The notes: generated from the sequence alone by a model not told the origin. A stretch of DNA of 64,000 nucleotides from Marinomonas ushuaiensis DSM 15871 (GCF_000521805.1 NZ_JAMB01000004.1:124001-188000), one strand, 5' to 3'. Counted from the stretch's first letter, positions 24,929-35,150 are shown. A program made the numbers and translations.

Positions 24929-27736
24929 TTAGAAATTCAGTTCGATCCTTGGCTGGCTAGATTTTGATAAATCAACCTCTGGCGAACAAAGGAAAATACG
25001 TGAAGAACTAATGCCTTCTTTTACTAGGTAATCTTTTAGGATATTAGAGCGTTCTTGAGCGAGCTTTTGTGCTTCGCCTCTGGTTGCACTGTCAATAGAT
25101 GCTGGTGGTTCTTCAAGTCCTAAATCAAGATAGCTGGCAACACCGCAGGCTTTTAATTTACTGTCTTCTTTGTCTTTCATTAAAGCGGTTAGCTGTTTCA
25201 GGAAGACGTCTTGAGCGTCATTTAAGCGGCTTTCTTCTGCTTCAAACAATAATGGTTCAACTCGAATTTTGAGCAACTGGTCTCCAGCTAATTGTGCAAT
25301 GCTTATTACGCTGGCGTATGGCACAAAGGTTTGCATGAGATAACTACTCGATGCTTTAAACAGGGCTTTTCGTACTGGCAAGATCATGAAGCTTTGCCAG
25401 CCAAACTCTGGATTTTCTATGTCGCCAGAGAGTGGGATATCTAAGTCGATATTATTGTCGCTGTCTTTTAAAATGCCGACGGCAATGTTAAGCGGGACAG
25501 CGCCAGCTTTAATAACAGAGCTGCTTTCTTTCTTACCGCCAAGATCAAACTCTCGTAATAATATATGGGAGTTACCATCTAATTCACCATTGTCTGCGTT
25601 TAGGGTTAGATCTAAATCCAGTTGTCCTGAGTCGATCTGATAACCTAATGCATTGGCGATGTAAGACGAATAAGGTGGTAGTTCTGCTTCTCGGATAACA
25701 AGGTCGCTTTTCATAGTTAACTTGTCTGCAAGAGGCCAAATGGTTATGTCACTGGAAAGAGTGGCGTATTTGCCGTTGCGAGCTTTTAGAGTGAATTCGG
25801 TGGCTTGTTCTTTATCCTGCGTATTTAGGTTACGTAAGGACAAAGAATCTATGTCCAATGAGCGCTGTAAAGCTGGGGTTATACTTCTATCTTGTACGTG
25901 GATTTGTGATTCGCCAGTCATGTCATACGCATCAAGAATAACGTAATAAGGGGCTTTGAAAGCGGGTTTTTCTTCTGTATTAGGGGCGTTGTTAATCGCA
26001 TTCTCAGCGTCTTGTGCTTTCGGCGCATTTGAATCTTGTAACGATGGTTGTAATGCCGCTTGTGGGTTTTCTTGTATTGATACTAGGTTTTCAAGACGTT
26101 TTTGTGCGTTTAATATTAAGTTTATTTTTACTGAATCTGTTGTGATAGCGCTGATTCTAGAGCCATCTTGATTTGCAGATAATGTGTCTATTTTTATGTT
26201 ATTGATTTGACCCAAAATGGGTAGAGTTAACTTACTGTCTGTTTCTGGCAGTATTTCAGACAAAGTTATATTGGCAATGTTGATTTGCTCAAATGCCACA
26301 TCAAATTGTTCACCCTGTTGTGAAAAAGACAATGCGTTGATATCGGCATTTTTCCATGCAGCAATGCGTTTTTTATCACCCAACATGCTGTCCAGTGATT
26401 GAGTGGCAATGTTGAGGTTTTCGCCTCTTACAGCAGGGTCTTGTCCGTCTTTTATTTCAACATTAAGTTGGTCGGTAGTGAATTTAAAGGCACCAAGGGA
26501 TAAGCGTTTTTCCTCTGCTTGAAAAGCGTCTTTTTGTCCGGCTTCCTTGGCTTCTTTATTCGTGTTGTTATTTTGGCGATCAAGCACAACAGATAAGTCG
26601 GCAATATCCAGTTGTGTATTAGTAATTTGAGCCGCTAGGCCAAGTTCATCGCGTTTTATATCGATAGGAAGCGTTAGCGCTAAATTATCGTATTGAGCAA
26701 TTAAATTGGCTTGAGTAAAGGCGAATTGATTGGATGTGAGTGCTGTTTTACCCGTGAAAGTTAATTGATCTGCAGAAACAAACTCTAGATTGGCTTCGGT
26801 TAAATCCAATATTGTCGAGGTCGTTGTTATTTTGTCTTGTTCATTTATTGCTAGATCAAGAGCTGTGATTTCTGTCTTCATATTTAAATCGTTAACTTTG
26901 AAAACAGGTGCACCTTCGACTTGTGTTTGTAAGACATTAAGTTCGCCGTTTATTGCCAGTTGACCTTCTCCCGTATGAAAAGGAGAAGGTAGGAAGTGGC
27001 GTAGGTCGTCTATTGATATCTTGGTTTTCTCAATGCTTATGTTTGCGCTGCTACGTTCTGGGGAATAATCAAATTGAGTCGCTATTGATAAAGTTGATTG
27101 GTTGATTAGTGCTGATAGGGCGACTGAGCCAGTCCATTCTAGTGCTTTTCCTGATAAGTCTTTCACCGTCAGATTGCTGATGGTGAAGCGGTCTGTTTGT
27201 GCTGGTATTGATGCTTCTGGTTGGCGAGACAAGTGGAGCTGGCTGTCAGTGAAGGTAAACTTAGGCAGGGATATTTTCCATGGCTCGCTGGTAGGCTCTA
27301 TTTCTGTTTCTTGCTCTGTGTTTGTTTGAAGCGCTTCTTCTGATTCGTCGTTTTGGAGGTATTGAGCCGTATTTATTCCGGCGACAATCCAATCGTTTTC
27401 CTGTTGTGCAACCCAGACTGAAAAACCATCAATGTTGGCGTGTGATAAGCGGACAGTGCGAGCGATAAGGGGTAAAGCTTCAATTCCGAAAGTAGCGCGT
27501 TTTAGCGTCAGGGTGTCTTGTGTAGCGTTTTTGATAGTGACATTTTTTAAATCGATTTTTGGTGGAAAAAAATCAATGGATAAACTTCCGATAGAGATGT
27601 CTTGTCCTTGTTCTTCGAAATATTGACTGATGTAGTGTTTTGCAACAAAAGGCGTTGCAGCCCAAATCATAACGATGATTAATGTCAGAGCAGATAATGG
27701 AAAAAAGACAAAATTACGAAAATGTCGGCGTGTCAT
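24929..27736 (-). CDS. DUF748 (AsmA-like) envelope protein with OmpA-like C-terminus, 935 aa
   Basis: One N-terminal transmembrane anchor (FVFFPLSALTLIIVMIWAAT), then a long periplasmic region of repeating beta strands typical of AsmA/DUF748 proteins (ISIGSLSIDFFPPKIDLKNVTI near the start; IDLDIPLSGDIENPEFGW late). The last ~130 residues (EPLLFEAEESRLNDAQ onward, ending QPRIELNF) resemble an OmpA-type peptidoglycan-binding fold. Relatives are thought to bridge the envelope and help lipid transport or integrity. The YbaN-like gene lies 47 bases upstream on the same strand, so the two are likely co-transcribed. Confidence 0.85.
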   Translation of the reverse strand: MTRRHFRNFVFFPLSALTLIIVMIWAATPFVAKHYISQYFEEQGQDISIGSLSIDFFPPKIDLKNVTIKNATQDTLTLKRATFGIEALPLIARTVRLSHANIDGFSVWVAQQENDWIVAGINTAQYLQNDESEEALQTNTEQETEIEPTSEPWKISLPKFTFTDSQLHLSRQPEASIPAQTDRFTISNLTVKDLSGKALEWTGSVALSALINQSTLSIATQFDYSPERSSANISIEKTKISIDDLRHFLPSPFHTGEGQLAINGELNVLQTQVEGAPVFKVNDLNMKTEITALDLAINEQDKITTTSTILDLTEANLEFVSADQLTFTGKTALTSNQFAFTQANLIAQYDNLALTLPIDIKRDELGLAAQITNTQLDIADLSVVLDRQNNNTNKEAKEAGQKDAFQAEEKRLSLGAFKFTTDQLNVEIKDGQDPAVRGENLNIATQSLDSMLGDKKRIAAWKNADINALSFSQQGEQFDVAFEQINIANITLSEILPETDSKLTLPILGQINNIKIDTLSANQDGSRISAITTDSVKINLILNAQKRLENLVSIQENPQAALQPSLQDSNAPKAQDAENAINNAPNTEEKPAFKAPYYVILDAYDMTGESQIHVQDRSITPALQRSLDIDSLSLRNLNTQDKEQATEFTLKARNGKYATLSSDITIWPLADKLTMKSDLVIREAELPPYSSYIANALGYQIDSGQLDLDLTLNADNGELDGNSHILLREFDLGGKKESSSVIKAGAVPLNIAVGILKDSDNNIDLDIPLSGDIENPEFGWQSFMILPVRKALFKASSSYLMQTFVPYASVISIAQLAGDQLLKIRVEPLLFEAEESRLNDAQDVFLKQLTALMKDKEDSKLKACGVASYLDLGLEEPPASIDSATRGEAQKLAQERSNILKDYLVKEGISSSRIFLCSPEVDLSKSSQPRIELNF

Positions 27737-27783
27737 TATAAGGTCCCTTTTGAGGTGAGTAGTATCTAGGGTTGGTAAGTAGA

Positions 27784-28203
27784 CTAACTGGCTTTGTCTT
27801 TCTCTTCTATAGGTTTAGGTTGTAAAGGTTTTGTAGGTTCAGAGCGTAGAGGCATGCGTAATAAATAAATGCTGACGCATACACCAATGAAAACCAAACC
27901 GATTGTTGCCCAAAATCGCCATACTAGAAACGTAGAAATGGCCATGCCGGCCCACATAAAAAGAATGGCACGATTTCTTGAACGGCGAGGAATACCATCA
28001 GAAGATTGCCAGTCTTTTACGATAGGGCCAAAGAATTTATGATTAAGTAGCCAAGCATGGAATCGCGCAGACGATTTTGAAAAGCACCAAGCCGCAAGCA
28101 AGACAAGTGGTGTGGTTGGTAGTAGAGGTAAAAAAATACCAATCACGCCGGTAATTAAGGAAAGCCATCCTAAAATCAAAAGTAAAATTCGCTTTCCTTT
28201 CAT
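27784..28203 (-). CDS. YbaN family (DUF454) inner-membrane protein
   Basis: 139 residues. The opening RILLLILGWLSLITGVIGIFLPLLPTTP and AAWCFSKSSARFHAWLLNH are the conserved core of DUF454/YbaN. Three to four membrane segments; the tail is hydrophilic and proline/lysine-rich. Function unknown. Probable first gene of an operon with the DUF748 gene. Confidence 0.9.
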   Translation of the reverse strand: MKGKRILLLILGWLSLITGVIGIFLPLLPTTPLVLLAAWCFSKSSARFHAWLLNHKFFGPIVKDWQSSDGIPRRSRNRAILFMWAGMAISTFLVWRFWATIGLVFIGVCVSIYLLRMPLRSEPTKPLQPKPIEEKDKAS

Positions 28204-28267
28204 ATCGACATCGCCTTACGATAAAAACGAGACTTACATTCTATTAAGTCGCGTTTTGGTTTAATCG

Positions 28268-28936
28268 CTACTTTCCTGAGTGAAAAATAGACGCCATATC
28301 ATCTTCTGCTTCATTTTCAATGAGTGGCCAGCCACCTAAGCGTTTTAATCGATTTACCATTTCGCAAAAAAGTTCGGCGGTTTTTTCAGTGTCGTATTTT
28401 GCAGAATGTGCTTCAGCGTTGCTAAATGAAATAGCGGCGGCTTCACATGCTTTTGCTAATACCGTTTGGCCATACACCAAACCTGCAAGGCTTGCAGTAT
28501 CAAAACTGGAAAACGGATGGAAAGGGTTGCGTTTAATGTCGACTCGTTCAATGGCCGCATTTAAGAAACCATGGTCGAAAGCCGCATTGTGGCCCACTAA
28601 AATTGCACGCTTACAATTAACTGATTTCAGTTCTTTACGTACTTTAGCGAACATTTGATTTAGCGCTTCTTCTTCTGGCATATCTTGTCTATCAGGAGCG
28701 AATGGATCGATACCAGTAAAGTCTAGAGCGGCTTTTTCAAGGTTCGCGCCTTCAAATGGTTTGATCAAAAACTCTAAGGTTTCATGGATATATAGATCGC
28801 CGTTTTCATCCATTCTTAGGATACTGGCGGCCATTTCTAACAAAGCATCTGTTTTTTGATTAAAGCCAGCGGTTTCTACGTCGATAACAATCGGTAAGAA
28901 GCCGCGGAATCTATCTTTGATTTCATGGTTTGACAA
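28268..28936 (-). CDS. rnt: ribonuclease T
   Basis: 222 residues, a DEDDh 3'-5' exoribonuclease: Asp19 and Glu21 in VIDVETAGF, the second Asp in [11 protein letters not shown], and His/Asp in [11 protein letters not shown]. It trims tRNA 3' ends and matures 5S and 23S rRNA. The start is TTG at 28936, supported by AAGGA seven bases upstream. It is divergent from motY, as in pseudomonads where rnt, motY and argG are close neighbours. Confidence 0.95.
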   Translation of the reverse strand: MSNHEIKDRFRGFLPIVIDVETAGFNQKTDALLEMAASILRMDENGDLYIHETLEFLIKPFEGANLEKAALDFTGIDPFAPDRQDMPEEEALNQMFAKVRKELKSVNCKRAILVGHNAAFDHGFLNAAIERVDIKRNPFHPFSSFDTASLAGLVYGQTVLAKACEAAAISFSNAEAHSAKYDTEKTAELFCEMVNRLKRLGGWPLIENEAEDDMASIFHSGK

Positions 28937-29031
28937 AAGAAGGTCCTTAATTCTGCCACTTGATCAACAATGGCGGTGTACAATAGGATTGGATCATAAC
29001 ACAATTGATAATGCTTGAACGAGATGTCTAA

Positions 29032-29922
29032 ATGGGAATTACCCAACAACTTCTAATTCGCACTGCCTTTTTATTCACTGCTTGCGTGCCATTTGGCTAC
29101 GCAAATGCACTGACACATTACCAATCCGGTATTTCGGATTCTAAATGGCTACTTTCTGGTGATATTTTTTCGTGCAATTTAACGCACCCCGTGCCGCATT
29201 ATGGCGAAGGTCACTTCATAAAAGAAGCGGGCGAGCCAATGAAATTCATTTTACAGCCACAAAATGAAAAGCTAGGTCCTGGTCAGGTTTATATTATTTC
29301 TCAAGCGCCTAGTTGGTCGCCGGGCCTTCGACCTGAGACGTTGGAAATTTTGCCTTATCCCGGTTATGGCTTAACGGTTGAAGTCGGTGGCAAAGTCGCG
29401 GAAAGAATGCTGACAAGTTTAGATCGTGGGCATCATCCTGTAGTGGCTGGAACGGCATGGGAAAATAATCGTGAAACGGTTGAAGTCGGTTTGTCGAACA
29501 TTAATTTTGCCCCAGCTTATAATGAATTCAGGCGCTGTTTATCTAGTTTGTTACCCGTCAACTACGATCAAATTGCAAGAACGGCTGCTTTGTTCCCTGT
29601 TAATGGTGTCGAGCTTACCGATCGGATGCGATCTCGTTTGGATCTGGTTGCTTTGTATGTGTCTTCTGATCCTAGTGTTGAATACATCTATATTGATGGA
29701 CATACGGATCCTATTGGTTCGCGTCGTGATAACCGTGAATTGTCGAAAATTCGTGCTGAAAAAGTAACCGCGTATTTGCTTGAGCAGGGTGTGCCGGTAG
29801 GTAAAATTATTTCTCGTTACCATGGTGAGCGCTATCCTTCTACGTCAAACCAGACGTCACAAGGTCGAGAACGTAACCGACGTGTTACGATTCGTTTGGA
29901 AAGAACGGACGGCGACAGTTAA
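29032..29922 (+). CDS. motY: sodium-type flagellar motor protein MotY
   Basis: 296 residues: signal peptide (cleavage near GYANA), a MotY-type N-terminal domain (LTHYQSGISDSKWLLSGDIFSCNLTHPVPHYG), and an OmpA-like peptidoglycan-binding domain (YIDGHTDPIGSRRDNRELSKIRAEKV, GRERNRRVTIRL). In Vibrio and Pseudomonas it forms the T ring that anchors stator units around the basal body. The neighbourhood of rnt on one side and argG on the other supports the name. Confidence 0.9.
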   Translation: MGITQQLLIRTAFLFTACVPFGYANALTHYQSGISDSKWLLSGDIFSCNLTHPVPHYGEGHFIKEAGEPMKFILQPQNEKLGPGQVYIISQAPSWSPGLRPETLEILPYPGYGLTVEVGGKVAERMLTSLDRGHHPVVAGTAWENNRETVEVGLSNINFAPAYNEFRRCLSSLLPVNYDQIARTAALFPVNGVELTDRMRSRLDLVALYVSSDPSVEYIYIDGHTDPIGSRRDNRELSKIRAEKVTAYLLEQGVPVGKIISRYHGERYPSTSNQTSQGRERNRRVTIRLERTDGDS

Positions 29923-29947
29923 ATTCCCTCTCTTTTTTGATCGATGA

Positions 29948-29993
29948 AAAGCCCTATCTTTACTGAATTATCTTAGTGAAATAGGGCTTTTTG
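29948..29993. terminator. terminator after motY
   Basis: Long stem based on aaaagccctat...atagggctttt, extended by an inner TCTTTACTGA/TTAGTGAAA arm, with a T run. It separates motY from argG. Confidence 0.8.
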
Positions 29994-30115
29994 CTTGCTA
30001 AGCAAGAACCGAAATCTTACACTTACCGTCCATTTTATAAATCATTTGCGCCGCCATGTACTGGCTTTTAAAGCATTGGTGTGGGAGCGCTAGCTCGTTG
30101 AGGAGAATAGAAATA

Positions 30116-31348
30116 ATGTCTGACGTGAAGAAGGTAGTGCTTGCCTATTCTGGCGGCCTGGATACTTCAGTAATCGTGAAGTGGCTTCAAGAAGAGTATA
30201 ACTGTGAAGTGGTTACCTTTACCGCTGATTTGGGTCAGGGTGAAGAAGTTGAACCAGCTCGCGCTAAAGCTCAAGCGTTGGGTATTAAGGAAATCTACAT
30301 CGAAGATTTGCGTGAAGAATTTGTCCGCGATTTCGTATTTCCTATGTTTCGTGCAAACACAATTTACGAAGGCGAGTACTTATTAGGTACTTCTATCGCG
30401 CGACCTTTGATTGCGAAACGTTTAATTGAAATCGCTAACGAAACTGGCGCAGATGCTATTTCTCATGGCGCAACAGGTAAAGGCAACGACCAAGTGCGTT
30501 TTGAGCTTGGCGCGTATGCTTTGAAACCGGGCGTTAAAGTAATCGCTCCTTGGCGTGAATGGGATCTGACTTCCCGTGAAACGTTAATGGCTTACTGTGA
30601 AGAGCATAATATTCCAGTTGATTTCTCGACTAAGAAGAAAAAATCGCCTTACTCTATGGATGCTAACTTGTTGCATATCTCTTTCGAGGGCGACCAGCTA
30701 GAAGATCCTTGGACAGAGCCTGAAGACGATATGTGGCGTTGGTCTGTTTCTCCTGAAGATGCACCAAATGAAGCGACTTACATCGAAATCGGTTACGAAA
30801 AAGGCGACCCAATTTCTATCAATGGTGAAGCCATGTCTCCTGCAACTATCTTGGAAACATTGAACAAGATTGGTGGCGCGAACGGTATTGGCCGTGTTGA
30901 CATCGTAGAAAACCGTTTTGTTGGTATGAAAGCACGTGGTTGTTACGAAACACCGGGCGGCACAATCATGATGCGTGCCCATCGTGCGATTGAATCTATC
31001 ACTTTGGATCGTGAAGCGATGCATTTGAAAGATGAAATGATGCCGCGTTACGCAAAAATTATTTACAACGGTTTCTGGTGGTCTGAAGAACGTCGTATGA
31101 TGCAAGCGATGATCGATACTTCTCAGAAATACGTAAGCGGTACGGTTCGCCTTAAATTGTATAAAGGCAACGTGACGGTTGTTGGTCGTCAATCACCAAA
31201 CAGCTTGTTCGATAGCTCTATCGCAACATTCGAAGATGATGCCGGTGCATACGATCAAAAAGACGCAGCAGGCTTCATTAAGTTGAATGCTTTACGTATG
31301 CGTATCGCTGCTCAGAAAGGCCGTGGCTTTTTAGACAGTGATAAATAA
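30116..31348 (+). CDS. argG: argininosuccinate synthase
   Basis: 410 residues from the ATG at 30116 ([18 protein letters not shown]), which GAGGAG precedes by ten bases; an in-frame ATG at 30056 adds 20 residues outside the family. The PP-loop AYSGGLDTS binds [17 protein letters not shown] and [13 protein letters not shown] are conserved substrate-site segments. It condenses citrulline and aspartate in arginine synthesis. Codon use looks optimised, as for a well-expressed gene. Monocistronic between two terminators. Confidence 0.97.
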   Translation: MSDVKKVVLAYSGGLDTSVIVKWLQEEYNCEVVTFTADLGQGEEVEPARAKAQALGIKEIYIEDLREEFVRDFVFPMFRANTIYEGEYLLGTSIARPLIAKRLIEIANETGADAISHGATGKGNDQVRFELGAYALKPGVKVIAPWREWDLTSRETLMAYCEEHNIPVDFSTKKKKSPYSMDANLLHISFEGDQLEDPWTEPEDDMWRWSVSPEDAPNEATYIEIGYEKGDPISINGEAMSPATILETLNKIGGANGIGRVDIVENRFVGMKARGCYETPGGTIMMRAHRAIESITLDREAMHLKDEMMPRYAKIIYNGFWWSEERRMMQAMIDTSQKYVSGTVRLKLYKGNVTVVGRQSPNSLFDSSIATFEDDAGAYDQKDAAGFIKLNALRMRIAAQKGRGFLDSDK

Positions 31349-31364
31349 GTAATAAGATATCTCT

Positions 31365-31398
31365 AAAACGCTCCATTCTTTAAGAATTGGGGCGTTTT
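31365..31398 (+). terminator. terminator after argG
   Basis: Stem aaacgctccattctt with its near complement aattggggcgttt (one G-T), followed by seven T. Confidence 0.85.
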
Positions 31399-31512
31399 TT
31401 TATTTTTGTACGATTGGTCAGGATTTTATATAGTGTTACATTTATTTGGTGGTTTTTATAAAAATACTGCCAATCGAATTAGAGCGACCGTATTTATTTT
31501 GAAGGAAACAGT

Positions 31513-32436
31513 ATGACGATCTATAACGTCGGTTCGATTAACCTCGATCATCTTTATCAATTGGATCACTTTGTACGTCCTGGTGAAACCATGGCCTCTG
31601 ATAGCTACCAATGTCTATTGGGTGGCAAAGGTGCAAACCAATCTGTTGCGTTAGCGAAAGCCGGCGCACAAGTAAAACATGTTGGCGCTATTCACCATAA
31701 TGACCAAGCCATCATTAAGCAGCTTGAATCTTTAGGTGTTGATACTGGGTTGATTAAACAGCTCGATGTTCCGACTGGTCATGCGATTATTCAGCTAACG
31801 AAAGAAGCTGAAAACTCGATTATCTTATATCAAGGCGCGAATCATGCTTTGACAGAAGCGCAAGTTGATGACGTTTTATCTCAGGCTGTGGCGGGTGATT
31901 GGGTCTTATTGCAAAACGAAACGAATTTGATTGAATACACTATGCGTAAGGCGCAAGAGCACAATGTTAAAGTCGCTTTTAACCCTGCACCAATGGACGT
32001 GGATTTAACAAAACAAGTACTGAGCTTGGTTGATTTATTAATCGTCAACGAAGTAGAGGCAATGGATTTGATTGGCGCTGCTGATATCGATAGTGCCATT
32101 GAGGATTTTCCAAAAGCCTATCCTGATCTTGCTGTCTTAATGACATTGGGTAAAGCGGGTGTATGTTACTTCGATGGCAGTAAGAGCAATGCTGACAATA
32201 AAATTTCAGTGAACGCTTTCTCTGTTGATGCTGTTGACACAACAGCGGCTGGAGATACTTTTATCGGATTTTGTTTATCTTCCATCATGAAAGGTGAAGA
32301 TATTACTAAGTCGATTATTCGTGCCTGCGCTGCATCCGCGATATGCGTAACACGATTAGGTGCTGCATCATCTATCCCAACAGAACAAGAAGTAGACGAA
32401 TTTCTTGCGAAAAACAGTTTGCCAAACAAGAATTAG
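31513..32436 (+). CDS. rbsK: ribokinase (PfkB family)
   Basis: 307 residues with PfkB signatures: GGKGANQSVALAKAG near residue 37, and the catalytic/anion-hole motif DTTAAGDTFIGF near the C-terminus. GAAGGAAA precedes the ATG. It would phosphorylate ribose. The nucleoside hydrolase gene 58 bases downstream on the same strand would supply that ribose, so the pair reads as a nucleoside salvage unit. Another PfkB sugar substrate is possible. Confidence 0.85.
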   Translation: MTIYNVGSINLDHLYQLDHFVRPGETMASDSYQCLLGGKGANQSVALAKAGAQVKHVGAIHHNDQAIIKQLESLGVDTGLIKQLDVPTGHAIIQLTKEAENSIILYQGANHALTEAQVDDVLSQAVAGDWVLLQNETNLIEYTMRKAQEHNVKVAFNPAPMDVDLTKQVLSLVDLLIVNEVEAMDLIGAADIDSAIEDFPKAYPDLAVLMTLGKAGVCYFDGSKSNADNKISVNAFSVDAVDTTAAGDTFIGFCLSSIMKGEDITKSIIRACAASAICVTRLGAASSIPTEQEVDEFLAKNSLPNKN

Positions 32437-32494
32437 CCAAACGTGCTTGGTCTAAAAGTTAGCCAAAAGCGAATAGTAGAAAGAGGAATTTAAA

Positions 32495-33436
32495 ATGGCT
32501 CGTAAAATTATTATTGATACAGACCCGGGCATCGATGATGCTATGGCAATCTTTTTTGCCTTCCAAGCCCCACAATTAGATGTGTTGGGTCTAACAACGA
32601 CGTTCGGTAATGTGTCAGTGGACTTGGCGACACAAAACGCCATTACTTTGGCAGAAATTGCAAAAGTCGATGTGCCTGTTGCCAAAGGCGTTGCTGTTCC
32701 TAGTGTGATCGCACCTCGTCCGCACCCTGATTTTGTTCATGGTAAAGATGGCTTTGGTAACATCAACTGGCCAGCACCGAAAGGTAAAGCCATCGATAAA
32801 AGTGCAGCGCAATTCATTGTTGATACTGTTCGTCAATATCCAGGCGAAGTTACGATCATTGCACTGGGGCCGCTGGGTAACTTGGCAGAAGCTTTAAAGC
32901 TTGATCCTGAAGTAGCGAATCTAGTAGATGAAGTGGTATTGATGGGCGGCGCAGCGATTGAATACGGTAATGTATCGCCAGTAGCAGAAGCCAACATTAT
33001 GAATGATCCACACGCTGCTGATGAGGTGTTCACGGCGGCTTGGCAAGTTACCATGATCGGCCTAGATGTCACCCATCAGGTATTGCTTGATAATCCAATT
33101 TTGGAGCGTATTCGAGAAGCAAATCCAATTGAAGGTGGCTTCTTATACGACTGTGCACAGCATTACATTAATTTCTACAGCAGTCGTTTTGATATGGATG
33201 GCTGTTACTTCCATGACGCTTCTACGATTGCGTACGTTATGGATCCAAGCATCTTTGGTGTTGAGTTGGGTGCGGTGCGTGTTGCTTGTGAAGGTATTGG
33301 TATTGGTCAAACTATTTTTGCCCCTCAAGGCATGGAATTTCCAACTCCCCATTGGAACGATGTTCCTATGACACAGGTGTGTATGGAAGTAGACAGCGAG
33401 CGATTACTTAAACTGTTCGAGACAACCTTGTCTTAA
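32495..33436 (+). CDS. inosine-uridine-preferring nucleoside hydrolase
   Basis: 313 residues beginning MARKIIIDTDPGIDDAMAI; DTDPGIDDA is the calcium- and ribose-binding signature of the family. EVVLMGGA, VAEANIMNDPHAA and the later FHDASTIAY are the other conserved active-site segments. It cleaves ribonucleosides to base and ribose, likely feeding the ribokinase upstream. AGAGGA precedes the ATG by eight bases. Base preference (RihA, B or C type) cannot be told from sequence alone. Confidence 0.93.
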   Translation: MARKIIIDTDPGIDDAMAIFFAFQAPQLDVLGLTTTFGNVSVDLATQNAITLAEIAKVDVPVAKGVAVPSVIAPRPHPDFVHGKDGFGNINWPAPKGKAIDKSAAQFIVDTVRQYPGEVTIIALGPLGNLAEALKLDPEVANLVDEVVLMGGAAIEYGNVSPVAEANIMNDPHAADEVFTAAWQVTMIGLDVTHQVLLDNPILERIREANPIEGGFLYDCAQHYINFYSSRFDMDGCYFHDASTIAYVMDPSIFGVELGAVRVACEGIGIGQTIFAPQGMEFPTPHWNDVPMTQVCMEVDSERLLKLFETTLS

Positions 33437-33456
33437 ACGACTAGAATTGAAGTATC

Positions 33457-33491
33457 AAAAGGCATGGAGCGGTTGTTTCATGCCTTTTTTA
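33457..33491 (+). terminator. terminator after the nucleoside hydrolase gene
   Basis: Stem aaaaggcatg/catgcctttt with a loop of 12 bases and T run. Confidence 0.85.
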
Positions 33492-33533
33492 TTGAAACCT
33501 TTGCACGACCATTGTGTTTTGTAATTATGAATA

Positions 33534-33557
33534 AAAAAGACTGCTTAGCAGTTTTTC
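33534..33557 (+). other. hairpin in the leader of the RRM protein gene
   Basis: AAAA(G)ACTGC-TTA-GCAGTTTTT forms a small terminator-like hairpin that ends about 18 bases before the ATG. It could be an attenuator or a binding site for autoregulation. Confidence 0.45.
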
Positions 33558-33575
33558 AAAAGAAGAGTGATATTA

Positions 33576-33848
33576 ATGAAATTATTAGTTAGAAACCTTG
33601 CCCGCGAAACAACGGAAGAAGAATTGCGAGCGTTATTTTCCACACATGGAACACTGCAGTCTTGTACTCTTGTTATGGACAAAGAAACGGGCGAATCAAA
33701 AGGTTTTGCCTTTGTTGAAATGCCTAAAGTCGGCGAAGCAAAAATTGCGATTAAAGCGTTAAATGGTACCGATGTTGAAGGTTCTAAAATTCGTGTGAAA
33801 AAAGCAGAAGACACAGCAGCAGCTAAAGATGACGCTGAAGAAAAGTAA
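33576..33848 (+). CDS. RNA recognition motif (RRM) RNA-binding protein, 90 aa
   Basis: A single RRM domain: RNP2 in KLLVRNL at the start and RNP1 in KGFAFVEM near residue 46, followed by a short acidic tail (DTAAAKDDAEEK). Such small RRM proteins occur in cyanobacteria and some proteobacteria and bind RNA, often cold- or stress-induced. AGAAGAG lies eight bases before the ATG at 33576; a GTG three codons earlier is less likely. Note the hairpin in its leader. Confidence 0.92.
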   Translation: MKLLVRNLARETTEEELRALFSTHGTLQSCTLVMDKETGESKGFAFVEMPKVGEAKIAIKALNGTDVEGSKIRVKKAEDTAAAKDDAEEK

Positions 33849-33910
33849 AAACGCATTTTATCTGAATATTATTTTTTAATAAAAATAGATTCCGACAGAA
33901 GCGGTAATAA

Positions 33911-33936
33911 ATAGGGCTATTAACTTAGCCCTTTTT
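33911..33936. terminator. terminator after the RRM gene
   Basis: AGGGCT-attaactt-AGCCCT followed by TTTTTC; sits between convergent genes. Confidence 0.75.
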
Positions 33937-33968
33937 CTTTTTTATTTCCACAAAGCGGTTTGTTTATT

Positions 33969-34295
33969 TTAGGAATGAGCGTCAGCAAAGGCTTTAATAA
34001 AGTCCACGTCCTTGTCTGCAATGGTATGAAAACTAAGCTTAATATAGTGTTTGTTGTTCTCATTAAAAATGTCGACTTGTGGGTCGCATAAAATTTTGAT
34101 CGTCGCGATATTCCCTTCATGGATAGCTTTTAACTCTAGTTTCACCATTTTAGACCCTTGAAGACCTTCAGGTGCCTCTATTTCTATTTTTTTTGTAGAA
34201 ATATGAGTGCAATGAATCGGCATAACAACGCCATTGGTTAAATAAAGAGAGCCTGTCCAAAAGCAACGAACATAGGGAGCATGTGTTATAGACAC
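33969..34295 (-). CDS. hypothetical protein, 108 aa (possibly PilZ-like)
   Basis: Short beta-rich protein (FWTGSLYLTNGVVMPIHCTHIS, KIEIEAPEGLQGSKMVKLEL). The layout resembles a degenerate PilZ barrel, but the RxxxR and D/NxSxxG cyclic-di-GMP motifs are not present, so I do not name it. Start at 34295 is uncertain; MPIHCTH at residue 25 is an alternative. Confidence 0.5.
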   Translation of the reverse strand: MSITHAPYVRCFWTGSLYLTNGVVMPIHCTHISTKKIEIEAPEGLQGSKMVKLELKAIHEGNIATIKILCDPQVDIFNENNKHYIKLSFHTIADKDVDFIKAFADAHS

Positions 34296-34485
34296 TGACT
34301 TTTATCCTTTCTTAGATGACGATTCAAGATCATAATTTTTTTTCGAAAAGACATTATAAAGTAAAAATCAGGTAGGTGTAATTTAGAAGGTATTTTGAAT
34401 GCCTTTAACAGTCTATTCTAGTGGATTTTGATGGCAATAATGCTTGAAATTGCTTAACTCATAATTAGGACTTATGAGTTAGAAG

Positions 34486-35121
34486 CTAAGTAGACGTTTT
34501 TTCTTTGTATTCACAAAGGTCTTCAATAATGCAGGCGTCGCATTTTGGTTTGCGAGCTACGCAAATATAACGTCCGTGCAAAATCATCCAATGGTGTGCA
34601 TCTAGAAGAAACTCTTTAGGGACAAATTTTAGCAGTTTCATTTCTACTTCTAGGACGTTTTTTCCTGGCGCTACTTTAGTGCGATTACCAAAGCGAAAGA
34701 TGTGAGTATCAACCGCCATAGCGACTTGTCTAAAAGCGGTATTTAAAACGACATTAGCCGTTTTACGACCAACGCCGGGTAAAGCTTCCAGTTCTTCACG
34801 AGTTTCAGGAACAACACTGTTGTGTTGTTCAACGAGAATTTTGCAGGTTTTGATAGCGTTTTCTGCTTTGGCATTAAACAGCCCAATGGTTTTGATGTAG
34901 GTTTTTAAGCCATCTACACCCAACGCGAGCATTGTTTCTGGGGTATTGGCGACGGGAAAAAGCTTTCTAGTCGCCTTATTAACGCTAACGTCTGTGGCTT
35001 GTGCAGAAAATAAAACGGCAATTAAAAGCTCAAAAGGCGAGTTGTATTCAAGCTCAGTGACGGGATTCGGGTTCTCTGCTCTTAAGCGAGAAAAAATCTC
35101 ATAACGTATCTCTTTGTTCAC
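34486..35121 (-). CDS. nth: endonuclease III
   Basis: 211 residues, E. coli length. Helix-hairpin-helix LPGVGRKTA with the catalytic lysine, the catalytic aspartate in AVDTHIFR, and a C-terminal 4Fe-4S cluster (CVARKPKCDACIIEDLC). A DNA glycosylase/AP lyase that removes oxidised pyrimidines. It follows rnfE by 29 bases, the same rnf-nth linkage as in E. coli. Confidence 0.97.
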   Translation of the reverse strand: MNKEIRYEIFSRLRAENPNPVTELEYNSPFELLIAVLFSAQATDVSVNKATRKLFPVANTPETMLALGVDGLKTYIKTIGLFNAKAENAIKTCKILVEQHNSVVPETREELEALPGVGRKTANVVLNTAFRQVAMAVDTHIFRFGNRTKVAPGKNVLEVEMKLLKFVPKEFLLDAHHWMILHGRYICVARKPKCDACIIEDLCEYKEKTST

Positions 35122-35150
35122 TTTATCTTGCCTTTATTCTTGTTCAGATT

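Noticed and set aside
30698..31192. 164-codon minus-strand open frame inside argG
   Set aside because: Antisense shadow of a highly biased gene; no ribosome site and an improbable His/Arg/Thr-rich composition.
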